From assembly GCA_023389575.1 (NCBI GenBank), contig JAEWEG010000062.1, forward strand, positions 1 to 64,000: a stretch of DNA of 64,000 nt, given 5' to 3'. The notes under the pieces were generated by a model. That model saw only the letters and a program-made list of their open reading frames with translations. It ran no database searches and was not told where the DNA came from. This document shows positions 8,698 to 17,734 of the stretch, one piece after another. Source of the DNA: Chloroflexota bacterium. GTDB lineage: Bacteria; Chloroflexota; Chloroflexia; Thermomicrobiales; UBA6265. The translations under genes and the position numbers were made by a program. Within the stretch, counting starts at the first letter, position 1; each line of letters opens with the position of its first letter.

Positions 8698-9014
8698 CCA
8701 GGGTCCATCCAGGGGTGATTGATTCGATCGATGTCACGAACTTGTTGCGCCCATCCACATGGGCCATCGCGACGCTGTGCCCATCGGCGTGGGGACTGCG
8801 TCAGGGAATCGGGCGTGAGCGCGCCAATCACGGTGTTAAGTGACTGCTCCCGGTGTAGCTTGTACGCTGTATGGTACGCTCCCACAAGAAAATCGTCCGC
8901 GCAGGATGGATTTCGTGACGAATAGCCCCGCTCTGGGGTAGGATTGCATGTCTCTTTTAGGTATGCTCCGGGCGCGATTGGTCCCGGGCTATCCAGGAAC
9001 GGAGGGGTTCTCGG
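8698..9014. other. Intergenic region, divergent comEA / ABC transporter
   Basis: 317 bases with no convincing gene. It must hold the promoters of the divergent comEA and binding-protein genes. I see TACGCT repeated near 8863 and 8875, a CCGGG/CCCGG inverted repeat at about 8969-8988, and GGAGGGG just before the ATG at 9015. No promoter scores well enough to call. Confidence 0.5.
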
Positions 9015-10799
9015 ATGTCTCACGTCTCGATTGATCAGCTGGTCGAACAGCTGAAGAACGGGCAAATTAGCCGTCGTGGTTTTGTCCGTCGCGCCACGGC
9101 ATTGGGCATCTCCGCCTCGGCCGCTGGCATTCTCGCCAAGGGTGTGGTCGCTCAGGATGCGTCTCCCGCTGCTCAGACCTTTGAGCCGCAGACCTCGATC
9201 ACGCGCGAGGAGTACAACGCGCTTCTCCAGGAGGAGTTCCAGTTCTCCGAGCCCGAGCAGATGGGCGGCGACGTAATTCACGTCCAGACGTCCGATATCG
9301 GCACGCTCAACACCACGCTCAGCACCGATCTCTACTCGAGCTGGATCACCGGTTTCATTTTCGATGGCCTCGTGGGTGGCAGCCTCATCGACGGAACCGA
9401 TGTTCCGGGCCTGGCTGACTACTGGGATATCGCCGAGGACGGCGTGACCTACACGTTCCACCTCAACCAGAACGCGAAGTTCCACGATGGAACTCCGGTC
9501 ACCGCCGCGGACGTCGAGTTCACGTTCAACTCCGTGCTTGCCGAGGACAGCCTCAGCGTTCGCCGCAGCACCGTGATGTCCACGCTGAAGGAACTGGTCG
9601 TCGTCGACGATTACACCGTTCAGCTCATCGCCCAGGCTCCGTCCGCGACCTTCGTCAGCGACGCCGCCGGCCAGTTCGGAATTCTTCCCAAGCACATCTG
9701 GGAAAACGTTCCGTTCTCCGAGTTCGGCGCCGACCCCGGCACCACCGGCCAGGATCCTTCTCGCGTCATCGGCTCCGGCCCGTTCAAGTTCGTTGAGTGG
9801 GTCGCCAACGACCACGTCACCCTCGAGAAGAACGCGGACTACTGGGATACCGACAACATTCCGTACATCGATCGCTACATCTACCAGGTCCGCGCCGACG
9901 GCGCCGCCGCCATCCAGGCCCTGATCACTGGCGAGGCCGACATCGCGGACGTGCCGTTCCAGCAGGGCCAGACGCTTGCCGCGTCGAACCCGGAACTGGT
10001 GATTTCCAACTTCGACACCCTGGCCATGAACTACTACCACGTCAACCAGGACGCGGAGAAGGAAACCCTCTTCACCGATCCCCTGGTTCGCCAGGCGCTG
10101 CACTACGCGCTGGACCGCCAGCTCATTGCTGAAACGGTCTACCTGGGCTACGCCATCCAGGCGGACGGCACCCAGCCGGTCCTCTCGCAGGCGTACGCCC
10201 CCGAGCGCACCAACACCATCTACAACTACGATCCCGACATGGCTCGCTCGCTCCTCGAGCAGGCCGGCTGGGTCGACAGCGACGGCGACGGCATCGTGGA
10301 GAAGGACGGCCAGAAGTTCAGCTTCGAGTGCATCTACTCGGAAGGCGTCCCCACCTACCTGCAGCAGATTCCGTACATGCAGCAGGCGTGGCGCGAAGTC
10401 GGCATCGAGATGATCGCCTCCGCCATCCCGTTCCAGACGCTTCTCGATGAGACCGACAACGGCACCTACCAGATGACCGTTCAGGGCTTCAACTGGTCGC
10501 CGGACGGCGCGCAGATCGCGATGTATGGCTGTGATTCCACCCCTCCGGGCGGCTTCAACTCCATGCGCTACTGCAACCCGGAATTCGACCGCCTCGAGAC
10601 GGCCGCGATCACCGAGATCGACCACGAGGCCCGCATCGATCTCCTGATCGAAGCCTCGAACATCGCGAACGACGAAGTCGCCGCTGGCATCATCGTCTTC
10701 CGCCAGTCGATCGTCGGCTTCCAGCCGCGACTCCAGAACTACGCCCCGAACGGCTACAGCACCGTCGGTACCATCGGCAAGGTCTGGATCAGCCAATAG
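9015..10799 (+). CDS. Peptide-type ABC transporter substrate-binding protein (Tat-exported)
   Basis: A 594-residue solute-binding protein of family 5 (SBP_bac_5), which captures peptides or similar solutes for import. The N-terminus has a twin-arginine signal (SRRGFV near residue 21), a hydrophobic stretch, and a likely cleavage around VVAQ-DASPA near 50. Family landmarks are LADYWDIAEDGVTYTFHLNQ, FHDGTPVTAADVEFTFNSV and VRQALHYALDRQ. It heads an operon with two permeases but is separated from them by a strong hairpin and about 210 bases. This layout favours excess binding protein over permease. The ligand is unknown. Confidence 0.93.
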   Translation: MSHVSIDQLVEQLKNGQISRRGFVRRATALGISASAAGILAKGVVAQDASPAAQTFEPQTSITREEYNALLQEEFQFSEPEQMGGDVIHVQTSDIGTLNTTLSTDLYSSWITGFIFDGLVGGSLIDGTDVPGLADYWDIAEDGVTYTFHLNQNAKFHDGTPVTAADVEFTFNSVLAEDSLSVRRSTVMSTLKELVVVDDYTVQLIAQAPSATFVSDAAGQFGILPKHIWENVPFSEFGADPGTTGQDPSRVIGSGPFKFVEWVANDHVTLEKNADYWDTDNIPYIDRYIYQVRADGAAAIQALITGEADIADVPFQQGQTLAASNPELVISNFDTLAMNYYHVNQDAEKETLFTDPLVRQALHYALDRQLIAETVYLGYAIQADGTQPVLSQAYAPERTNTIYNYDPDMARSLLEQAGWVDSDGDGIVEKDGQKFSFECIYSEGVPTYLQQIPYMQQAWREVGIEMIASAIPFQTLLDETDNGTYQMTVQGFNWSPDGAQIAMYGCDSTPPGGFNSMRYCNPEFDRLETAAITEIDHEARIDLLIEASNIANDEVAAGIIVFRQSIVGFQPRLQNYAPNGYSTVGTIGKVWISQ

Positions 10800-10809
10800 C
10801 CTTCAACGA

Positions 10810-10844
10810 ACGGCCCAGGCCGCGTCCATCGCGGTCCGGGCCGT
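10810..10844 (+). terminator. Hairpin after the binding-protein gene
   Basis: A 15-bp stem (ACGGCCCAGGCCGCG against CGCGGTCCGGGCCGT, one mismatch and one G-T pair, 5-base loop) begins 11 bases after the stop. No T-run follows. It is more likely an mRNA-stabilising or partially terminating element between binding protein and permeases than a full terminator. Confidence 0.55.
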
Positions 10845-11010
10845 TCGGCTCCGGCGGCCGTTGTCCGCTCCGCACCACACCGCGGGCAACGGCCTTTTGC
10901 CGCCCGCACTCCCCTCCCCTGATCATGTATGCTGTCCCAATGCACAAGTTCATCGGATGTTCGGGTACTGGTAACGGTGGCCGATTGGCGCCTCCCGAAG
11001 GGTTTCGTCC

Positions 11011-11979
11011 ATGACTCGCTTTATAGTTCGCCGCCTATTGGGCTTAATTCCTCTTGTCCTGGGTATATCGTTCATCGTCTACGCGCTGCTCAACCTCGTA
11101 CCTGGTAGCCCCGCGGACAATATCGAGCGCAGCCCACAGATGCGACCCGAGGACTTCGCCCGCATTCAGGAGAATCTTGGCCTGAATGACCCGTGGTACT
11201 ACCGGTACTTCATCTGGCTCGGGAACGCGGTCCAGGGCGACTTTGGCAATAGCTACATCAACTACCAGCCCGTCGACTACATGATCCGGGCCCAGATACC
11301 AAACACCCTTGTCCTGAGCATCACATCCCTGCTCATCGCGCTCATCATCTCGATCCCGCTTGGCGTGTATTGCGCGGTACACCGGAATTCGCTGATCGAC
11401 CGTGTCGTGACCATTGTGGCGACCGCCTTCAGTTCCATTCCCACGATCTGGCTGGGCCTGATGTTGATCATCCTGTTCTCGGTCAAGTTCCGCGAATGGG
11501 GTCTGCCATACCTGCCAACGGGCGGTGTGCGAAATCTTCGCGAGCCCGACAGTATCCTCAACCGCCTGGAACATCTCATCCTGCCAGCCATGTCGCTGGC
11601 GCTCCTGAGCCTTGCCGACTGGACCAGATATATCCGGTCGCAAATGCTCGAGGTTGTCCGCCAGGACTACGTGCGCACCGCCCAGGCCAAGGGCCTGAAG
11701 GATCGCGCCGTGCTCATGGGCCACGCATTCCGAAACGCATTGCTTCCGCTGGTCACGCTCGTGGGTCTGACGATTCCCGGCCTCTTCGGTGGCGCGCTCA
11801 TTGTCGAGAACGTTTTTGGCTACCCGGGCATCGGCCAGTTGACGATCCAATCACTAAACTCAAGCGACTACTCCGTGGCCATGGCCTGCGTCATGATGCT
11901 CGCCATCCTTACCGTGGTTGGCAACCTCATCGCGGACGTCCTCTATGGAGTTCTGGACCCACGTGTCCGTTATGATTAG
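11011..11979 (+). CDS. ABC transporter permease, DppB/OppB type
   Basis: 322 residues with six predicted transmembrane helices. The N-terminal segment MTRFIVRRLLGLIPLVLGIS is typical of the DppB subfamily. The EAA loop (VRTAQAKGLKDRAVLMGHAFRNALLPLVT, about residues 220-250) contacts the ATPase. The C-terminus DVLYGVLDPRVRYD is characteristic. It would form the inner-membrane pore with the next gene. Length is normal. Confidence 0.95.
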   Translation: MTRFIVRRLLGLIPLVLGISFIVYALLNLVPGSPADNIERSPQMRPEDFARIQENLGLNDPWYYRYFIWLGNAVQGDFGNSYINYQPVDYMIRAQIPNTLVLSITSLLIALIISIPLGVYCAVHRNSLIDRVVTIVATAFSSIPTIWLGLMLIILFSVKFREWGLPYLPTGGVRNLREPDSILNRLEHLILPAMSLALLSLADWTRYIRSQMLEVVRQDYVRTAQAKGLKDRAVLMGHAFRNALLPLVTLVGLTIPGLFGGALIVENVFGYPGIGQLTIQSLNSSDYSVAMACVMMLAILTVVGNLIADVLYGVLDPRVRYD

Positions 11980-12018
11980 GCACGCACGCATCACCATTGG
12001 GGAATCTAAGGGCTAACC

Positions 12019-13014
12019 ATGCAAGACCCATCCACGGAGGCAATAGGCGACGGTATCGATCCTCGCGGCGGGTCGCGACAGGACTCGCCGCTGGCCGCCA
12101 ATGCCGCTCAACCCGTCTCCTCGGCGGGTGTCCAATCCCGCGACAAGCTCCAGTCCACTCCCGGCTACTACGCCCGGGCCTGGCGCACCTTCCGCCGCGA
12201 CAAGGTCGCGATGGCGGCGCTGATGCTGAGCGTTCTGCTGTTGCTCTTCTCATTTGGAGCGCCAGTCATCGCCTGGATAACCGGGCACGACTACGCCACG
12301 AACGACCTGAGAAATCAGTTGGTGCCCTGGTTCAAGGATTCCAGCCACATTCTCGGCACCGACCCCAACGGCCGCGACATCCTCGTCCGGCTCGCATACG
12401 GTGGCCGCGTGTCGATGACGGTCGCTATCCTGGCACTGCTGTTCGCGCTGGGAATCGGCCTGACGCTGGGCGCGATCTCCGGCTTCTACGGCGGTGTCGT
12501 CGATTCGCTGATCATGCGCTTCGTCGATGTGATCATTTCGATCCCGACCATCGCCCTCCTGCTCCTGATCTCGGTCTGGTGGCGGCCCGGTCCGGTGGGC
12601 CTGGCGGTCATCATCGCCCTCCTGGGTTGGACCGGCCTCGCCAGGCTGATTCGCGGCGAGGTCCTCTCCCTGCGAAGCCGCGACTATGTCGACGCCGCGC
12701 GGGTCCTTGGAGCCACGAACCGCGTCATCATCTCTCGACACATCTTCCCGAACGTGGTCTCGCTCGTCATCGTTTGGGCCTCGCTCGCCCTTCCCGGCCT
12801 GATCATTACGGAAGCAACGCTCAGTTATCTGGGTTTCGGTGTACGTATTCCGATCCCATCCTGGGGTAACATGCTTCAGGAAGCCTATGCGTTCCTGACG
12901 CTGTCCTGGACGTACGCCTTCCTGCCCGGTATGTGCATCTTCCTCGCCGCTCTGGCATTCAACCTGCTCGGCATCGGCCTGCGGGATGCGCTGGACCCAC
13001 GGCTGAACAATTAG
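12019..13014 (+). CDS. ABC transporter permease, DppC/OppC type
   Basis: 331 residues. A cytoplasmic N-terminal tail of about 50 residues precedes the OppC N-terminal segment (ARAWRTFRRDKVAMAAL) and six helices. ILGTDPNGRDILVRLAYGGRVS near 115 and the EAA loop RDYVDAARVLGATNRVIISRHIFPN near 215 are the family marks. It ends GIGLRDALDPRLNN. The gene lies 39 bases after the DppB-type gene. The cognate ATPases are not in the window. Confidence 0.95.
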   Translation: MQDPSTEAIGDGIDPRGGSRQDSPLAANAAQPVSSAGVQSRDKLQSTPGYYARAWRTFRRDKVAMAALMLSVLLLLFSFGAPVIAWITGHDYATNDLRNQLVPWFKDSSHILGTDPNGRDILVRLAYGGRVSMTVAILALLFALGIGLTLGAISGFYGGVVDSLIMRFVDVIISIPTIALLLLISVWWRPGPVGLAVIIALLGWTGLARLIRGEVLSLRSRDYVDAARVLGATNRVIISRHIFPNVVSLVIVWASLALPGLIITEATLSYLGFGVRIPIPSWGNMLQEAYAFLTLSWTYAFLPGMCIFLAALAFNLLGIGLRDALDPRLNN

Positions 13015-13109
13015 TCGCACCATGAGTGATGAGGCGGGTCGGAGCACAACGCCGTCCGCCTCCTGAATCGCCATGGCCCTTCAACGAACGTCAAAGGAGT
13101 TAGTCGCCC

Positions 13110-13523
13110 GTGCTCACCTGCCCGAACTGTGGAAGTCAGAACAACGAGGGAGATCGCTTCTGCAGCAGTTGCGGCACGAACATCGAGAATGTGGGGAGTA
13201 GCGACACTCCCTCGTCGTCCACGCCGGAACCTCCTGAATCCACGACGGCGTTCCCGAGCCGAGGGGCGTCCATACCCCCTCCGGTCGACTTCTCCCCCTC
13301 CCCGGGCGCATCGGTGGAGGAAGAGTGGAGGATGTCGAATCTCGGACCTCCGCCCAAGCGCAAGCGCAGCATCTGGGTCTGGATCCTGATCGGCGTCATC
13401 GCCCTCTGCGTACTCTCCTGCGTTGGCCTGATCGGGTTCTCGCTCACCGATACCGGCCAGCGCTGGATCGAGGACCTCGCCACCGAAGCCGCGATCCAGG
13501 CCACCGAGGCCGCGGGCGGATGA
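13110..13523 (+). CDS. Zinc-ribbon, single-helix membrane protein
   Basis: 137 residues. An N-terminal zinc ribbon (CPNC at 4-7 and CSSC at about 18-21) is followed by a Pro/Ser-rich linker. One transmembrane helix (IWVWILIGVIALCVLSCVGLIGF, about 88-110) precedes a short outside tail. Such zinc-ribbon anchored proteins are common and mostly uncharacterised. The start is GTG at 13110, with AAAGGAG upstream. It lies about 95 bases after the ABC permease and may be read with it. Confidence 0.75.
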   Translation: MLTCPNCGSQNNEGDRFCSSCGTNIENVGSSDTPSSSTPEPPESTTAFPSRGASIPPPVDFSPSPGASVEEEWRMSNLGPPPKRKRSIWVWILIGVIALCVLSCVGLIGFSLTDTGQRWIEDLATEAAIQATEAAGG

Positions 13524-13605
13524 TCCCCGCCCGGGGTGAATGCCAGCGGCATGGCGCAAGTCGCCCCAGGCCCGTTCCTCAATAGAAGTAGGCACCTCGA
13601 CGAAA

Positions 13606-13639
13606 ATGGCCACACCATGCTCATGCGTGGTGTGGCCAT
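13606..13639. terminator. Perfect 12-bp hairpin
   Basis: ATGGCCACACCA and its exact complement flank a 10-base loop. Read on the minus strand it is followed by TTTTCG. It lies 83 bases after the zinc-ribbon gene and could end that transcript or act as a second terminator after pnp. Confidence 0.6.
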
Positions 13640-13770
13640 CGGCCTTCCGTGGCAAGGGTATGGATGCCCTGGTCCGAACTCCAGGCATCAAGCCTTCCCA
13701 GGAATGTCGCCGCCAGGCGGAAACGAATGACGGGGCGACCCCGCCCACATGGCTTCACTGCTCCATGAAA

Positions 13771-13799
13771 AACGCCCCCGGCATGATGCCAGGGGCGTT
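13771..13799 (-). terminator. Intrinsic terminator of pnp
   Basis: On the minus strand, the stem AACGCCCC-x-GGCA/TGCC-x-GGGGCGTT is followed by five T in a row. It lies 27 bases after the pnp stop. Confidence 0.88.
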
Positions 13800-13825
13800 C
13801 TCCTGTCTTGGTTGTGGTGAGACGG

Positions 13826-16078
13826 TTAGTCCCGCGGGCGACGCGGTCCCCGGTCATCCCGGAACCGGTCACCGTCCGGTCGCGGGCGGCGCGGGCCACG
13901 ATCGTCGCGGTCTCGCGGCGGCCGGGCCGGCTTCGGCTCGGGAAGCACGCCGGTGAGGGCGGCCCGTCGCGACAGGCTCACCTTCCCGCTCGGCGCGACT
14001 TCGGTCACCATCACGGTGATCTCGTCGCCGAGGTTGACCACGTCCTCGACCTTCTCGACCCGCACGCCAACATCTTCCGAAAGCTCGGAGATGTGCACGA
14101 GTCCGTCACGTCCCGGGACCAGTTCCACGAACGCACCATACGGCATGATGCTGACGACCTTGCCAGTGTAGACCTCGCCTCGCTCGATCTTGATCTCCTC
14201 GGTCATGCCGAGAATCTTCGCCTTGGCGGCCTCGACCCCCTCGGGCGAAGAGCCCGAGATCGAGACGGTTCCGTCATCGGAGATATCGATCTTGGCGCCA
14301 GTCTCTTCCTGGAGTGCCCGGATCACCTTGCCGCCTGGGCCAATGACCGCCCCGATTTTCTCGGGATTGATCTTGATCGTGTGGACCTTCGGCGCGAACG
14401 ACGAAAGCTCTTCCCGCGGTTCGGCGATCGCTTCCAGCATCTTGCCAAGGATGTGCTGGCGGCCTTCATGAGCCTGGCCAAGCGCCTCTCGCATGATCTC
14501 CGGGGTGATGCCCTTGACCTTGATGTCCATCTGGATCGCGGTCACGCCCCGCGCGGTCCCCGCCACCTTGAAGTCCATGTCACCGAGCGCGTCTTCCATG
14601 CCCTGGATGTCGCTCAGCACCGTGTACTTGCCGGTTTCGGCGTCCGTGATCAGGCCCATCGCGATACCCGCGACCGGCGCCTCGATCTGGACGCCCGCAT
14701 CCATCAACGCCAGCGACGAACCGCAGACGCTCGCCATCGACGTCGAACCATTCGAACTCACCACTTCCGACACCAGGCGGAGGGTGTATGGGAACGCCTC
14801 GGTATCCGGAATCACGTTCACCAGCGCGCGCTCCGCCAGGGCACCGTGACCGATGTCGCGGCGGCTGGCGCCACGCAACCGTCGAACTTCGCCGACGCTG
14901 TATGGCGGGAAGTTGTAGTGATGGATATATCGCTTGCTGGTTTCCGGGCTGATCGAATCGAGCCGCTGCTCCTCACCGGTCGAACCAAGGGTGAGCACCG
15001 TCACGACCTGGGTCTGGCCACGCGTAAAGATGGCCGAACCATGTGCCCGGGGCAGGTAGCCGACCTGAATCCAGATCGGGCGAATCTCGGTATTGCTCCG
15101 ACCGTCCGGCCGAATCCCCTCTTCGAGGATGCCCTTCCGGACTTCCGACTTCAGCAGCGCCTCGTAGGCGCCCTTCACCTGGCCAACGCTGTACTTCGCG
15201 TTCTCGCCATCGGCGAGCGTGGCGATGGCGCGAGCCTGCACCTCATCGGTGGCTTCGAGCCGGACGACCTTGTCGGCGTTGCGAACCGCTTCCCGCAGTT
15301 GCTCGCCGATCAGGTTGCGAACGTCGCTCTCGAGCTCTTCGTTGCCAGCGGGCGGCGTATACGCCCACTTCTCGGTCCCGACCATGGCCTGCAGCTCGCG
15401 CTGGAGTTCCACGATCTTCTTGATGTTCTCGTGGGCGATCTCGATGGCTTCCACCATCTTCTCTTCGGGAAGCTGCCGCGCCTCGCCCTCGACCATCATG
15501 ATGGCATCGTCGGTGCCGGCCACGACCATGTCCAGGCCGCCCTCGTCCACCTGGGAGAACGTCGGGGCCACGACCAGCTCACCGTTTTCCAGCCCCATTC
15601 GCACGGCGCCCACCGGGCCTTCGAACGGAATCGGGGAGATCGTCAGCGCCGCCGACGCTCCGATGACCGACAGGATGTCGGGATCGTTTTCCTGGTCGGC
15701 AGAGAGCACCGTCGACATGATCTGGACCTCGGCCTTGTACCCCTTGGGGAACAATGGCCGGATCGGGCGATCGGTCAGGCGGGCGGCGAGCACGGCATTC
15801 TCGGTCGGGCGTCCTTCACGCTTGGGGAATCCGCCCGGAATCTTGCCGGCCGCGAACATTCGCTCTTCGTAGTCCACCGTCAGCGGGAAGAACGGCAGGT
15901 CTTCCTTCGGCTCGCGCTCGCCAACCACCGTGCTCAGCACGATCGAGTCGCCGTAGCGCACGGTAACCGCGCCCATCGCCAGTCCGGCGATGCGTCCGGT
16001 CTCCAGCGTCAGGGTACGGCCATTGATCTCGGTTGATACAGATTTGATGTGTTCCAGCACATTGTCGGGAATCGTCAT
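13826..16078 (-). CDS. pnp: Polyribonucleotide nucleotidyltransferase (PNPase)
   Basis: This 3'-5' phosphorolytic exoribonuclease of RNA decay is 750 residues long. Two RNase PH domains (about 1-230 and 325-550) flank a helical linker. They are followed by a KH domain (IGAVIGPGGKVIRALQEETG, about 568) and an S1 domain (VYTGKVVSIMPYGAFVEL, about 635). The catalytic core SNGSTSMASVCGSSLALMDAG is intact. The C-terminus is an unusual Arg/Asp/Pro-rich tail of about 35 residues, built of repeated DRGPRRPR units. The ATG is preceded by GGAGGG. It is downstream of rpsO, the arrangement seen in many bacteria. Confidence 0.97.
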   Translation of the reverse strand: MTIPDNVLEHIKSVSTEINGRTLTLETGRIAGLAMGAVTVRYGDSIVLSTVVGEREPKEDLPFFPLTVDYEERMFAAGKIPGGFPKREGRPTENAVLAARLTDRPIRPLFPKGYKAEVQIMSTVLSADQENDPDILSVIGASAALTISPIPFEGPVGAVRMGLENGELVVAPTFSQVDEGGLDMVVAGTDDAIMMVEGEARQLPEEKMVEAIEIAHENIKKIVELQRELQAMVGTEKWAYTPPAGNEELESDVRNLIGEQLREAVRNADKVVRLEATDEVQARAIATLADGENAKYSVGQVKGAYEALLKSEVRKGILEEGIRPDGRSNTEIRPIWIQVGYLPRAHGSAIFTRGQTQVVTVLTLGSTGEEQRLDSISPETSKRYIHHYNFPPYSVGEVRRLRGASRRDIGHGALAERALVNVIPDTEAFPYTLRLVSEVVSSNGSTSMASVCGSSLALMDAGVQIEAPVAGIAMGLITDAETGKYTVLSDIQGMEDALGDMDFKVAGTARGVTAIQMDIKVKGITPEIMREALGQAHEGRQHILGKMLEAIAEPREELSSFAPKVHTIKINPEKIGAVIGPGGKVIRALQEETGAKIDISDDGTVSISGSSPEGVEAAKAKILGMTEEIKIERGEVYTGKVVSIMPYGAFVELVPGRDGLVHISELSEDVGVRVEKVEDVVNLGDEITVMVTEVAPSGKVSLSRRAALTGVLPEPKPARPPRDRDDRGPRRPRPDGDRFRDDRGPRRPRD

Positions 16079-16163
16079 CGAACCCTCCAGTAGGGATAAA
16101 GGCGGTACCAGGTCCCATCAATCGTCCTGGGTCCTGGGCTTCATCCTGGAAGTTCGAGGAACT

Positions 16164-16197
16164 GGAGCGGCTCGACGGTCACCCCTCGGGCCGCTCC
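16164..16197 (-). promoter_or_regulatory. Stem-loop in the pnp leader
   Basis: A 12-bp stem (GGAGCGGCTCGA against TCGGGCCGCTCC, one G-T pair, 10-base loop) lies 86 bases before the pnp start. In E. coli the pnp leader carries a stem-loop used for autoregulation. Position and strength suggest a similar role here, by inference only. Confidence 0.4.
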
Positions 16198-16275
16198 AAT
16201 ACCTCGTTTCCTCCAGGACATTCGGTTGGGACGGAACGCCAATGGCGCTCTCGCCACTATACGTTACCCACAGCA

Positions 16276-16303
16276 ACGCCCAGGACATGCATGTCCTGGG
16301 CGT
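16276..16303. terminator. 28-base perfect palindrome between rpsO and pnp
   Basis: ACGCCCAGGACATG followed directly by its exact complement, 69 bases after the rpsO stop. No long T-run follows on either side (minus side TTGCTGT). As a hairpin it would end or process the rpsO mRNA. As DNA it is a two-fold symmetric site. Confidence 0.55.
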
Positions 16304-16371
16304 CTCTGAAAGTCAGGAATGGCAAATCCGGAACTCCGCTCCTGAAAGGATGGAACTCGGGATGGCACGAA

Positions 16372-16641
16372 CTACCTGCGGAGCCCGTGGCGAAGGATCG
16401 TCGCCCGGTACCGCTCGATGTCGTTCTCGCTGAGGTAGGCCAGCAGCCGGCGGCGACGGCCAACCAACTTCAGCAGACCACGTCGCGAGTGGTGATCGTG
16501 GCGATTGACGCGAAGGTGCGCCGTCAGGCCATTGATCCGCTCGGTGAGAAGCGCGATCTGGACCTCCGGCGAACCGGTGTCGGTGTCGTGCAGCTTGGTT
16601 GAAGCGATGATGTCGTCTTTTTGTGCTCGTTGCAACGCCAT
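16372..16641 (-). CDS. rpsO: 30S ribosomal protein S15
   Basis: 89 residues, a normal S15 length. The core carries the LHDTDTGSPEVQIALLTERI and HHSRRGLLKLVGRRRRLLAYL signatures that contact 16S rRNA. The frame is open further upstream, but the ATG at 16641 has GAGGAGG eleven bases before it and gives the standard N-terminus MALQRAQK. It binds early in 30S assembly. pnp follows 293 bases downstream, across two hairpins. Confidence 0.97.
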   Translation of the reverse strand: MALQRAQKDDIIASTKLHDTDTGSPEVQIALLTERINGLTAHLRVNRHDHHSRRGLLKLVGRRRRLLAYLSENDIERYRATILRHGLRR

Positions 16642-16733
16642 CCTGGCGGAGCCTCCTCGGGCCTCTTTTGGGCCGTATCGTGATCGTTGACCGGGAGATG
16701 CCGTCGCCGGGATCGCGGCTAGGCGTGTCAGCC

Positions 16734-16763
16734 AGTGTACCACGCGCAACAACACCACCACAA
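16734..16763 (-). promoter_or_regulatory. Candidate rpsO promoter
   Basis: On the minus strand, TTGTGG (16758-16763), an 18-base spacer and TACACT (16734-16739) lie about 95 bases upstream of rpsO. Each hexamer is only a partial match. Confidence 0.3.
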
Positions 16764-16864
16764 ACGCCGCCATTCCGGCGCGTTGTGGCGATGGCTTGCC
16801 CAAGAGTACCATGCCTTCAATGGACAGGAATGTTCCTTCGGTCTTCTCAATGGAGTTGCGTTAC

Positions 16865-17710
16865 ATGGCGATGCTCGGGGTTATCGGTGGCAGCGGTCTC
16901 TACGAACTTCCCGGCCTTCAGAATGTCGAGGAACGGATTCTGGAAACACCGTTCGGCATGCCGTCGTCCCCCATCGTGACCGGCACGCTCGGCGACACCC
17001 AACTCGCCTTCATCGCCCGCCACGGCCGTGGCCACACCCATACGCCGACCGAGATCCCGTTCCGGGCCAATATCTTCGCCCTGCGAACGCTTGGCGTGAG
17101 CCACGTCATCAGCATCAGCGCGGTCGGCAGCCTGAAGGAAGAACTCCCACCCACCACCGCGGTCGTCCCCGACCAGATCATTGATCGCACCGTCTTCCGC
17201 GAGCGCACATTCTTTGACGAAGGCATCGTCGCCCACGTGGGGATGGCCGATCCCTTCTGCAATGACTTCCGCGCGACCATCGGAACCCACACCCAGGACG
17301 TGACCGGGAAACCCGTCTCCAGTGGAACCTACCTGTGCATCGAAGGACCCCAGTTCTCCACTCGCGCGGAATCCAATCTCTTCCGGTCCTGGGGAGCCTC
17401 CATCATCGGGATGACAGCCATGCCGGAAGCACGTCTCGCGCGCGAGGCAGGCCTGTGCTACGCCACGCTCGCCTTCGTCACCGACTACGATGTGTGGCAC
17501 GAATCGGAGGAGGACGTGACCGTGGAGATGGTGCAGCGCGTCCTGGCGGCCAACGTCGCCACCGGGCAGGAGGTCGTCCGCCGCATCGCCTACTCCGGCC
17601 TTCCGGAATGCTCCGCAGGCTGCCGGCACGCCCTCGATGGAGCCATCATTACGTCATCCTCCAGCCTGTCCGCGCAGGCGTCCGCCCGGCTCGCGCTCTT
17701 CCAGGAATAA
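16865..17710 (+). CDS. mtnP: S-methyl-5'-thioadenosine phosphorylase
   Basis: It splits methylthioadenosine with phosphate to adenine and methylthioribose-1-phosphate in methionine salvage. The protein of about 281 residues begins LGVIGGSGLYELPGL. It carries FIARHGRGHTHTPTEIPFRANI near 45, the PNP/MTAP signature SAVGSLKEELPP near 85, and GTYLCIEGPQFSTRAES near 155, where substrate and phosphate bind. An upstream in-frame extension exists. I chose ATG 16865 because GGAG lies nine bases before it and the protein then starts as in the family. A related purine nucleoside phosphorylase is the alternative. The ftsW/rodA-like gene starts 24 bases later. Confidence 0.92.
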   Translation: MAMLGVIGGSGLYELPGLQNVEERILETPFGMPSSPIVTGTLGDTQLAFIARHGRGHTHTPTEIPFRANIFALRTLGVSHVISISAVGSLKEELPPTTAVVPDQIIDRTVFRERTFFDEGIVAHVGMADPFCNDFRATIGTHTQDVTGKPVSSGTYLCIEGPQFSTRAESNLFRSWGASIIGMTAMPEARLAREAGLCYATLAFVTDYDVWHESEEDVTVEMVQRVLAANVATGQEVVRRIAYSGLPECSAGCRHALDGAIITSSSSLSAQASARLALFQE

Positions 17711-17734
17711 CCTTTCCCAGCAGGACCACGCTAC

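Larger units (their letters stand above)
13524..13825. other. Intergenic region with two hairpins
   Basis: 302 bases between the convergent zinc-ribbon gene and pnp. Apart from the two hairpins listed separately I see nothing coding. Short open frames here lack a start site or codon pattern. Confidence 0.55.

Noticed and set aside
8962..8967. TATGCT as the -10 of the ABC binding-protein gene
   Set aside because: The nearest TTGCAT lies only 12 bases upstream; spacing is too short for a sigma-70 promoter.
8652..10796. 714-codon minus-strand frame over the ABC binding-protein gene
   Set aside because: High-GC codon bias leaves the opposite strand open. The plus strand gives a complete Tat-exported binding protein.
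13826..16036. Long plus-strand open frame over pnp
   Set aside because: It is the shadow of pnp; its protein is Arg/His/Asp-rich with no family pattern, while the minus strand gives a full PNPase.
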